Origin: Winogradskyella sp.
GTDB lineage: Bacteria; Bacteroidota; Bacteroidia; Flavobacteriales; Flavobacteriaceae
Assembly (NCBI GenBank): GCA_030149115.1
Contig: JASBSE010000172.1
Coordinates: 1 to 5,277 of the forward strand
DNA length: 5,277 nt
Reading direction: 5' to 3'
Within the stretch, counting starts at the first letter, position 1. Every line of letters begins with the position of its first letter. Under the pieces are notes generated by a model. It was given only the letters and a program-made list of their open reading frames with translations, was not told the origin of the DNA and made no database searches. The position numbers and the translations under genes are program-made. Shown here one piece after another: positions 1-5,170 of the stretch.

Positions 1-310
1 TCTTAGTTATTTTAGGTCTCGATTTCCAGACCTTTTTTTGATATTTTCCTTTTCCGTTGCAAACATTGCACTGACCTATATGGCCTTTTGTCCTTTGGTA
101 GGAAGAAGAATAGCTATATGTTTGATAAGTTCCCCATCCTAATTCTTTAGATTTTACCAAGTCCTTATATTCGGTTACCCGTTCTTTCCAAAACATAACT
201 CCGGTACCATCACATGCACCGCAAGTAACAGTTTTATTATAGTAATCTTGGGCAAAAGTCAAATGTCCAGTCAATAGCAGAAAGAATAGAATGCGAAGCT
301 TCATATACAT
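1..310 (-). CDS. Secreted protein with two CxxCxGxG (DnaJ-type) zinc knuckles, 3' end outside window
   Basis: This is the 5' part of a gene that runs off the left edge: 103 codons are open and no stop is reached. Residues 1-20 form a signal peptide (basic start, hydrophobic core LFFLLLTG, cut near FA-Q). The mature part has CGACDGTG at residues 30-37 and CNVCNGKG at 81-88, the paired CxxCxGxG knuckles that bind zinc in the DnaJ cysteine-rich domain. About 43 Tyr/Ser/Lys-rich residues lie between them. There is no J-domain, so it is not DnaJ. I infer a small zinc-stabilised protein of the periplasm or cell surface, with unknown function. The start is ATG at 310; ATG at 304 (MKLRILFF) is equally good. 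It follows the decayed fragment at 329-478 by 18 bases. It was too short and too truncated for routine ORF calling, but codon structure, signal peptide and motifs agree. Confidence 0.8.
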   Translation of the reverse strand, partial: MYMKLRILFFLLLTGHLTFAQDYYNKTVTCGACDGTGVMFWKERVTEYKDLVKSKELGWGTYQTYSYSSSYQRTKGHIGQCNVCNGKGKYQKKVWKSRPKITK

Positions 311-328
311 TGATTTTTTTTGGTAACT

Positions 329-478
329 CTAAGAAATTATAAGTGTTAAAATTATAGTCTTCGCAATGAACTTGCAAATCGGAAGTTGCATTTCCATCAA
401 TAATCTTCTCTTGAATGTTTTTCTAAATTCAAAACAAGCATAGTGAGGTTTGTATGAGTTAATTCCGTATCGGCACAT
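329..478 (-). pseudogene. Decayed N-terminal fragment of a conserved Bacteroidota zinc-ribbon-like small protein
   Basis: A 49-codon frame opens with ATG at 478, 11 bases after element E1, which is where a cassette gene should start. Residues 1-27 contain MCRYG, YKPHYACF and RKTFKRRLL. From memory this is the N terminus of a conserved, uncharacterised Bacteroidota protein whose usual form reads CFxCRKTFKRR, followed by a further Cys pair and well over 100 residues in total. Here the second Cys is Phe18 (TTT for TGT at 425-427). The similarity stops after about residue 27 and the frame ends at TAG (329-331) after a hydrophobic tail (ILTLIIS). I read it as a truncated remnant. A second frame (about 419 down to 311) also looks coding-like, which suggests a junction between two gene remnants. 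The family recognition is from memory only and was not checked by search. Confidence 0.5.
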
Positions 479-489
479 TTTTGTTCAAA

Positions 490-602
490 TTGTTACAAAA
501 GTCTCGTATAACCGCCAATTACGGCTTTAAAGTTACTAATTTTCGGTTTAGAACTAGCGCAAGCAATTCAGACGCAATATGCTATACATGTTGTTGGAAT
601 AG
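490..602 (-). repeat. attC-like cassette-end element E1
   Basis: The element fills the gap between the stop of the beta-lactamase-fold gene and the start of the decayed fragment. Its gene-side arm on the plus strand is GCTATACATGTTGTTGGAAT (581-600), with core GTTGGAA at 593-599 touching the stop codon. The far arm is TGTTACAAAAGTCTCGTATA (491-510), whose TCTCGTATA matches the far arm of E2 (TCTCGTATAG, 1774-1783). Pairing between the two arms is partial. It is called by its position and by the core shared with E2-E6. Confidence 0.6.
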
Positions 603-1754
603 TTATTTTTTTCGTTTTGCTATTTGTTCACTATCAATAAACCCATTCAGCAGAACAATTTTATCAACCAAACCAGTTGAGTCTCGCAAAAATCTCATTG
701 AGGCATCCATTTCTGTCATGTAAAATTGATTAGAGGATTGAGGAACTAAATAAATTTTATTTGGTCCCATTAACACAAAAAGGCTATCATTTGAATCGAG
801 AACATCAAAACTCACGTTTTCATTCAGTGAGTAATTACCAGTAAAATCTTTTAAAATCGTTTTTTCAATATCGAAAGGTTCTCTTAATAATGGAAGTCTA
901 TATTCTTTTTCATCAAGTATTGAGTTGATGCCATTTGATATTTCTTTTGCAACGGGATGTCTTCGATTGCTTAAGACAATAATAGATTTCTTGTTTTCAA
1001 CATCGTTTACTAACGAGTATGAAAATCCATCATTCTCTAAATAACCATCCATACTTATTGGCTTTGAGTAAGATAATAGGATTTTCATTAAATCACTACA
1101 AGTAGATTTTAGTCCCTTATTACTAAAAGCTTCTTCCAAATTATAAGTAGGTGCCCTCTGTAACTCCAAACCATTGCCTCTATAGTTATGGTATAGGTAA
1201 CCTATTACTTTTGTCGAATCCTCTATATTATAATAGGTGTTTTCTAATTCCAGTTTAGTACAGTATTCTTTTATGTTTTCTTGATAACTTTTGTTGGTTA
1301 CCTTTTCAATTAGCCTTCCCGCAATATTGTAGTCAACATCAGGATTAAGATTTATAAAATCACCAACGGTATTGTTAGATTGAGTTTCGGTAAGGTGTTC
1401 AGATATTTTATCAGTCGAGTTAACTTTCTTTTGTTTTTCTAATTTGTTTAGTATGTCGCCTGTAATCAATTTCGTTAACTCGCCAATTTTAAATGCTGAT
1501 TTGGATGAAAATGGCTTTTCATTTTCGTAATCGGCCAAACCAAAACTTTGATTATAAATGATATGATTATCTTTAGCAACCAAAATTGAACCGCTAAATC
1601 TATTTAATTCTAGGTAGCGATTTGCAAGATTTTCAATCTTGTCAAATTTTGATTTTTCTATTTTTTCACTTTCTGTATTATTTTTCGTTTTGCACGATAG
1701 AAGGCTCAAAACAAAAATTGAAATGTAAAATAGTTTGTTTGTAATTTTCTTCAT
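603..1754 (-). CDS. Lipoprotein with beta-lactamase/serine-hydrolase fold, probable pseudoenzyme, with C-terminal DUF3471-like domain
   Basis: The product has 383 residues. Residues 1-21 are a lipoprotein signal ending in LLSC (Cys21), so the protein should be lipid-anchored in the envelope. Residues about 40-285 follow the class C beta-lactamase-related family: FSGSILVAKDNHIIYNQSFGLA (53-74), the helix around FKIGELTK (88-95), DYNIAGRLIEKVTNKSY (141-157) and IIVLSNRRHP (258-267). Residues about 300-383 resemble DUF3471, the beta-rich tail often found in these hydrolases. Active relatives have S-x-x-K, Y-x-N and H-x-G. Here the SxxK position reads E92-L-T-K95, no YxN precedes the DYNIAG helix and that loop is shortened, and the HxG position reads DGY (236-238). 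I infer loss of serine-hydrolase activity and perhaps a binding role. The start is ATG at 1754; an in-frame TTG four codons upstream lies in element E2 and is less likely. It ends flush with E1. Confidence 0.85.
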   Translation of the reverse strand: MKKITNKLFYISIFVLSLLSCKTKNNTESEKIEKSKFDKIENLANRYLELNRFSGSILVAKDNHIIYNQSFGLADYENEKPFSSKSAFKIGELTKLITGDILNKLEKQKKVNSTDKISEHLTETQSNNTVGDFINLNPDVDYNIAGRLIEKVTNKSYQENIKEYCTKLELENTYYNIEDSTKVIGYLYHNYRGNGLELQRAPTYNLEEAFSNKGLKSTCSDLMKILLSYSKPISMDGYLENDGFSYSLVNDVENKKSIIVLSNRRHPVAKEISNGINSILDEKEYRLPLLREPFDIEKTILKDFTGNYSLNENVSFDVLDSNDSLFVLMGPNKIYLVPQSSNQFYMTEMDASMRFLRDSTGLVDKIVLLNGFIDSEQIAKRKK

Positions 1755-1758
1755 AATT

Positions 1759-1936
1759 ATTGCCAACAGTCTCTCTCGTATAGTTGTTAGTTACAGGATT
1801 AAAGTTAATGATTTTCAGTTAAGTAACGATGCTAGCAAAATCCACGAGAAACAAGCACGCAATCTGAATTGTGCACTAGCCGATTTTCAGAAGTAGACAA
1901 GAACAAGCAATGACGCATAGCCATCGTTGTATGGCG
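1759..1936 (-). repeat. attC-like cassette-end element E2
   Basis: The element lies between the stop of the 146-aa secreted protein gene and the start of the beta-lactamase-fold gene. The gene-side arm is ATGACGCATAGCCATCGTTG (1910-1929), with core GTTGTAT at 1926-1932, five bases from the stop codon. The far end carries ATTGCCAAC (1759-1767; minus strand GTTGGCAAT), nine bases before the next ATG. At about 178 bp it is the longest of the six, and its far arm pairs only weakly. Positions 1871-1936 match 3221-3286 in E4 at 49 of 66 bases by hand count, including a 23-base identical run (1902-1924). Confidence 0.65.
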
Positions 1937-1941
1937 TTTTA

Positions 1942-2382
1942 TTATTCTTCAAGAATTATGGAGTCAATAATTTTCCATTCTCCATTAACTCTATTCAGCA
2001 TGAAATTAATAGTAATTCCTTCAACAGTATAATCAATTTGAAGTCTTAAAGTATTTCCTACATATGTCCAATCACCAATATTCAAATAAGCTTCAATCCC
2101 CTTTTCTTTAATTGTCTTTTCATTAATGACCTTAATTGGAAGTCCAAATTTTTTAAGTCCATCTAAGTTCTTAGAATTGACTATTCCAAATTCTTTAATT
2201 ATCAAAGGTGCTCTTGATGGTTTTTCATCAATATGAAAATACTGTTGAAGCTCTGGTAGTTCAATCGCGAGTTCAATTATTTCCTTTATTTCTGATCCGG
2301 GAATGCGCTCTCGTTCTTGACCAAATGCAAAAGGACTTATCGAGATTAAAGCCAAAATTAATATTTTTTCAATTTGTTTCAT
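1942..2382 (-). CDS. Small secreted protein of unknown function
   Basis: The 146 residues start with a signal peptide (MKQIEKILILALISISPFAFG, cut near residue 21 before Gln). The mature part has an acidic helix (EIKEIIELAIELPELQQYF, 31-49). A mixed region with two basic patches follows, then a C-terminal block of alternating strands: WTYVGNTLRLQIDYTVEG (105-122), INFMLNRVNG (125-134) and EWKIIDSIILEE (135-146). The ending, with a strand, an N-G turn and then EWKI, resembles the last strands of NTF2/cystatin-like folds, but I see no active-site signature and do not assign a family. It is most likely periplasmic. The ATG at 2382 lies about 20 bases from element E3, and the stop lies five bases from the core of E2. 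It forms a one-gene cassette with no neighbour in the same transcript apart from read-through. Confidence 0.8.
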   Translation of the reverse strand: MKQIEKILILALISISPFAFGQERERIPGSEIKEIIELAIELPELQQYFHIDEKPSRAPLIIKEFGIVNSKNLDGLKKFGLPIKVINEKTIKEKGIEAYLNIGDWTYVGNTLRLQIDYTVEGITINFMLNRVNGEWKIIDSIILEE

Positions 2383-2402
2383 TTTTCTTAATGATGCACC
2401 AC

Positions 2403-2530
2403 TGCGGTAATGTATAAGCCTAGTGAGGGATTAAAAGCACCCCACTTTCGGTTTAACGTTTATGTTTATAAATACTCAATTCGTTTAATTTCCCACTTAA
2501 GCCCGCTTTAAGCTTATACAATGTTGGCAA
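2403..2530 (-). repeat. attC-like cassette-end element E3, overlapping the DUF2306 stop codon
   Basis: An imperfect inverted repeat has left arm AATGTATAAGCCTAGTGAGG (2409-2428) and right arm CCGCTTTAAGCTTATACAAT (2503-2522). The arms pair through ATTGTATAAGC with a few mismatches. The gene-side core GTTGGCA is at 2523-2529. Unlike the other elements, this one extends into the coding region: the last three codons and the TAA of the DUF2306 gene are part of the right arm. The far end (TGCGGT..., 2403 onward) has lost any recognisable GTT core. Confidence 0.6.
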
Positions 2531-3146
2531 CCGACTTTTCCGTTTGATTTCTTTTATTTCTTACAATGAAGTAAGCAACAATTATATTTGGAACCCAACA
2601 TAACCATGCAACTATTCTGTAAGCACTGTTGAACTCACCCATTGCGAAGGTTAATAAAGGAAGCCAAACCCTTAAAGTTACAGCTGCAAAACAAGCTGCA
2701 TAACTAAAAATCATCCATTTTTCGTGTAGTGCAACATTTCCTTTTTTTACAGCTTTAAAGCTTAAAATAGTTGTAGTCAACCAAATTAATCCTAATAAAA
2801 AGAATCCTAGTATGCTGATAATTCCACCAGTAGCGTACAAAGCAATAAAAAGACCACAGACTCCACTTATAAAAACAGAAATCACGTAAGTTTTCCCAAT
2901 CCTTCTATGCTGTCCAGTATTTTTTATTCTCAGCTTATTGCTAAATTGTAACCATCCAATTAACAAAGCTAGTCCACCAAAAGTTATATGTCCATAAAAA
3001 GCGATATTCCATAAATTATCATTTAAAAGTTCAAATGGCTTTGATGACAATAACCCAAATTGTCTGTCAATCAAAAAGTAGATAATTGGATACAGGCCAA
3101 TGACCGTGGATAAAATTCCTATTGTAATCCAAGAAGCTTTTTTCAT
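2514..3146 (-). CDS. DUF2306 family integral membrane protein
   Basis: The 210 residues contain about six transmembrane helices (near 5-25, 48-67, 87-107, 110-131, 147-166 and 176-195). The family pattern is clear. YGHITFGGLALLIGWLQF (51-68) carries His53. GQHRRIGKTY (78-87) is the conserved HRxxGxxY. HEKWMIFSYAACFAAVTLR (141-159) is the conserved H-x-x-W-M-x-x-S-Y-A block. Conserved His residues near membrane faces would fit a haem or metal ligand role, but the function of DUF2306 is unknown to me. The start is ATG at 3146 (MKKASW). An in-frame ATG ten codons upstream (3176) would add a polar leader with no homology, so I prefer the later one. The C terminus (VANIV) is encoded within element E3, so the native end may have been reset by the repeat. 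Confidence 0.88.
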   Translation of the reverse strand: MKKASWITIGILSTVIGLYPIIYFLIDRQFGLLSSKPFELLNDNLWNIAFYGHITFGGLALLIGWLQFSNKLRIKNTGQHRRIGKTYVISVFISGVCGLFIALYATGGIISILGFFLLGLIWLTTTILSFKAVKKGNVALHEKWMIFSYAACFAAVTLRVWLPLLTFAMGEFNSAYRIVAWLCWVPNIIVAYFIVRNKRNQTEKSVANIV

Positions 3147-3189
3147 TTTATGGCAGTATTGTTTATCTATATACAAACGTTTTTCTGAA

Positions 3190-3286
3190 TTGTAACAGCA
3201 TGCCTAGCTTGTTGCTAACTGTGCGCTAGCAAACTTTCAGAAATGGGTGATAACAAGCAATGACGCATAGCCATTGTTAGCATACG
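3190..3286 (-). repeat. attC-like cassette-end element E4
   Basis: The element lies between the stop of the JAMM-like gene and the start of the DUF2306 gene. The gene-side arm is ATGACGCATAGCCATTGTTA (3260-3279), with core GTTAGCA at 3276-3282, three bases from the end of E4 to the stop codon. The far arm AACAGCATGCCTAGCTTGTT (3195-3214) pairs with it partly (TAACA, ATG.CTA, TTG). The outer end is TTGTAAC (3190-3196; minus strand GTTACAA). Positions 3221-3286 match part of E2 closely. Confidence 0.65.
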
Positions 3287-3289
3287 TTT

Positions 3290-4087
3290 TTATGGTTCAG
3301 TTATGGTTATTTTATTTTCGTCAATATTGTACTTAAAATATTTACCAAGCGCAGTAGAAAGAACCATAAATTCTTTCATTCCATATAATTCCCCATACAA
3401 TCTAAAAGTACATATATCTGAAGCCGTAATGTATGGCGTTGTTTTAAGGTGAGAGTGAACAGCAGAAACAACCTTACCTCCGTCTGGCATTTCAGTTTGA
3501 GCAGGAATAATGCGAGAATGAAATTTCTTCCATTCCTTTATTTCTCCATTTAAGTTGGTTTTAAACAAATAATCATTACCAAAAGGAATTATGTTGGATT
3601 TAGGTGTTCCCATAATAATATATAGTCTGTATTCATTCTCATCTTTTAGTAAAACCAAGTTTGGATTAAATCCTTGAGGAAATGCTACTTCGTACTTTTC
3701 ATCTGATAGTTTTTTTACTATTTTTATTTTAATGTCTAGCAATTCCCTTTCACTTTCTGATAGTTCAATTAATTCAAAATTTGAATTGTATGGAACCTCC
3801 AAATCTAATGCAGTAAATGAATATCTAGCAATTCTTTTTTCTTGGCTTTTGTCAATAAATGAAGCGTGGATAGTATCATTAGAGTGATAGATTACATATC
3901 CCCCGTAATTTTTTTTTAATTTTCCTTTTGACATGAATAAATCTGTCGAATTCCAAGCAACTTTTTCATATTTATAAAGTAAATCAGCTTCTTTTACTAT
4001 TGAATCTAAAATTACCTCTTCCGATTTTTCTTGTGAAAAAGATATAATCGAAATTAGTCCAAAAATTAATGCAGATATCTTTTTCAT
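3290..4087 (-). CDS. Secreted protein with JAMM/DUF4329-like HxH-x10-D motif
   Basis: The 265 residues begin with a signal peptide (MKKISALIFGLISIISFS, cut near residue 18 before QEK). The middle (about 60-190) is strand-rich without a family I can name; PFGNDYLFKTNLNGEIKEWKKFH (168-190) looks like a beta hairpin. Residues 206-236 read VVSAVHSHLKTTPYITASD followed by ICTFRLYGELYG. The H211-S-H213 pair, T221 and D224 match the JAMM pattern HxH-x7-S-x2-D with Thr for Ser, a zinc site found in JAB/MPN peptidases and in DUF4329. I cannot place the catalytic Glu of true JAMM enzymes, so peptidase activity is only a possibility. The start is ATG at 4087; the longer in-frame extension to 4153 lies inside element E5 and is not coding-like. 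It is a single-gene cassette between E5 and E4. Confidence 0.8.
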   Translation of the reverse strand: MKKISALIFGLISIISFSQEKSEEVILDSIVKEADLLYKYEKVAWNSTDLFMSKGKLKKNYGGYVIYHSNDTIHASFIDKSQEKRIARYSFTALDLEVPYNSNFELIELSESERELLDIKIKIVKKLSDEKYEVAFPQGFNPNLVLLKDENEYRLYIIMGTPKSNIIPFGNDYLFKTNLNGEIKEWKKFHSRIIPAQTEMPDGGKVVSAVHSHLKTTPYITASDICTFRLYGELYGMKEFMVLSTALGKYFKYNIDENKITITEP

Positions 4088-4102
4088 TTTTTGTTTTAAA
4101 TA

Positions 4103-4208
4103 TTTGCTATCGTGTTTGTGTATGGCTCGTTGCGGAAAGATAGCAAATTGCAATGAAATTACGATAGGAATTTCAGCCGCAATGAGCTATACACATTGTT
4201 GTACGTAG
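4103..4208 (-). repeat. attC-like cassette-end element E5
   Basis: This is one of the two best palindromes in the window. The left arm GTGTATGGCTCGTTGCGG (4118-4135) and right arm CCGCAATGAGCTATACAC (4177-4194) pair at 16 of 18 positions. The gene-side core GTTGTACGTA is at 4198-4207, four bases from the stop of the 85-aa gene. Inside are two more perfect inverted repeats: TTTGCTATC (4103-4111) with GATAGCAAA (4139-4147), and TGAAATT (4154-4160) with AATTTCA (4169-4175). The far end reads GATAGCAAA on the minus strand, 15 bases before the next ATG. Confidence 0.75.
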
Positions 4209-4212
4209 TTTT

Positions 4213-4470
4213 TTATTTTAATATATATGCTAATATTATTGCAATCGAAATGTAAAATATCATTCCAAATATTCTCATTTCAGACGCTTGTTTAATTTTA
4301 CGTTCAAATCCGAATTTTTTAAATCGTTCTATTTCAGATTCATTAAAGTCGGTGTTTTTCCATCTGTTAAGTTTAGCAAAACCAACAGGAATGAAAAAGA
4401 AACTTAAAGCTTCTGAATTACTCAAAGGTTCATTTTTGCGTTTTTCTGCATTCTTTTGTTCGAGGTTCAT
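4213..4470 (-). CDS. Small C-terminally anchored membrane protein, unknown function
   Basis: The 85 residues have a charged N terminus (1-17). A short hydrophobic stretch, ALSFFFIPVGF (21-31), follows and may lie along the membrane. Next comes a charged helix, DFNESEIERFKKFGFERKIKQASE (41-64), and a single transmembrane segment, MRIFGMIFYISIAIILAYIL (65-84). I do not recognise a named family. It starts with ATG 15 bases after the stop of the secreted DUF695 gene, with no element between them, so the two form one transcript and one cassette. I infer that they may work together at the membrane, the DUF695 product outside and this protein anchored. The stop lies four bases from the core of E5. 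Confidence 0.75.
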   Translation of the reverse strand: MNLEQKNAEKRKNEPLSNSEALSFFFIPVGFAKLNRWKNTDFNESEIERFKKFGFERKIKQASEMRIFGMIFYISIAIILAYILK

Positions 4471-4485
4471 TCAGTCAGCTGTAAT

Positions 4486-4995
4486 TTATTTAGGTTCGAG
4501 TTCGTAACTCTTTAATATTCCAGTATATAATTCCCACTCAATATCTTTTCCATTTGTAATTTCAATCGGCAGTTTTTTAAATTCCGATAAAGCTTTATTA
4601 ATCCGTTTTAGAAATTCAGGAACAGATTTAGTGTAGAAAATCGATGAGCGAATTCCATCGTGAGTATAAACAATAGTCAGTACAGATTGTAAGTCAGATT
4701 CCAAATTTTCAATCAGCGCGTCTTCCACTTTTTGCATAAAGATATTCTCTTCAGGCGTTGGGATTCCGTTTTCAGTTTCCGTTTCAAATGTCCAAACAAA
4801 TTCAACGTGTTCTGTGTATTGTTTTGAGTCAATAAAATTCTTTAAATGCTGTCTTCCACGAATAATTACTGGCTTTCCATTATTTTCGGTTTCTCCACCA
4901 AACCAAGTGTCATTCAGTTCCAATTTATCCTCTTTTGATTGAGAAAATAACGAACTAAAATTCAGTATTAATATTAATGGTAAAATGTTTTTCAT
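4486..4995 (-). CDS. Secreted DUF695 domain protein
   Basis: The 169 residues start with a signal peptide (MKNILPLILILNFSSLFS, cut near residue 18 before QSK). Residues about 28-165 match the DUF695 layout: W31-F followed by ENNGKPVIIRGR (37-48), HVEFVWTFETETENGIPTPEE (63-83), the long helix EDALIENLES (91-100), LTIVYTHDGIRSSIFYTKS (106-124), FLKRINKAL (128-136) and PIEI...DIEWELY (143-157). DUF695 proteins are usually cytoplasmic and uncharacterised, sometimes fused to an RraB-like domain. A signal peptide on one is notable. The start is ATG at 4995; an in-frame TTG four codons upstream (5007) is less likely. It is the first gene of a two-gene cassette with the 85-aa membrane protein. Confidence 0.85.
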   Translation of the reverse strand: MKNILPLILILNFSSLFSQSKEDKLELNDTWFGGETENNGKPVIIRGRQHLKNFIDSKQYTEHVEFVWTFETETENGIPTPEENIFMQKVEDALIENLESDLQSVLTIVYTHDGIRSSIFYTKSVPEFLKRINKALSEFKKLPIEITNGKDIEWELYTGILKSYELEPK

Positions 4996-5009
4996 CGATT
5001 TGGTCAAAT

Positions 5010-5149
5010 TACGTACAACGGTTTGTGTATAGTTTCATTGCGTGAAAATCCGCTAGGATTTTCGTGTTAAGAAACTAAGATAGTAAAGTTGCGAGGATTT
5101 TCCGCGAGGAAAATCGGAAGCAATGAATTATACACAGTGTTGTATGCAG
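5010..5149 (-). repeat. attC-like cassette-end element E6 with two nested hairpins
   Basis: This is the most complete element. The left arm TACGTACAACGGTTTGTGTA, continuing through TAGTTTCATTGCG (5010-5042), pairs with the right arm AAGCAATGAATTATACACAG, continuing through TGTTGTATGCAG (5118-5149). Matched blocks are TACAAC, TGTGTATA and TTCATTGC, with unpaired bases between them, as in attC arms. Both ends have a core: GTTGTATGC (5139-5147) and, on the minus strand, GTTGTACGTA (5010-5019). The centre holds two perfect hairpins: GAAAATCC-gcta-GGATTTTC (5044-5063) and GATTTTCC-gcga-GGAAAATC (5096-5115). Confidence 0.75.
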
Positions 5150-5170
5150 TTTTATTTTATCTTACTTTGT

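Noticed and set aside
237..419. Coding-like minus-strand frame overlapping the fragment and the zinc-knuckle gene start
   Set aside because: About 60 open codons (reading DGNATSDLQVHCEDYNF and on) but no start codon, and it overlaps the signal peptide of the better-supported gene; at most a remnant of another gene.
481..723. 80-codon plus-strand open frame
   Set aside because: It starts in element E1 and runs antisense to the 3' end of the beta-lactamase-fold gene; it has no recognisable domain and a composition unlike the real genes.
2208..2417. 69-codon plus-strand open frame
   Set aside because: It is antisense to the signal-peptide half of the 146-aa secreted gene and ends in element E3; it is a shadow frame.
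4088..4153. 22-codon N-terminal extension of the JAMM-like gene
   Set aside because: It lies within palindrome E5 and would place polar residues before a good signal peptide that begins at ATG 4087.
4103..4208. Insertion sequence or MITE ends
   Set aside because: No transposase frame and no target-site duplication is visible, and the elements sit at gene 3' ends in a single orientation.
5044..5063. Simple rho-independent terminator for the minus-strand genes
   Set aside because: The hairpin is not followed by a T-run on the minus strand and lies in the centre of a larger palindrome.
490..5149. CRISPR array
   Set aside because: The repeats are long, imperfect palindromes separated by whole genes, not short identical repeats with uniform spacers.
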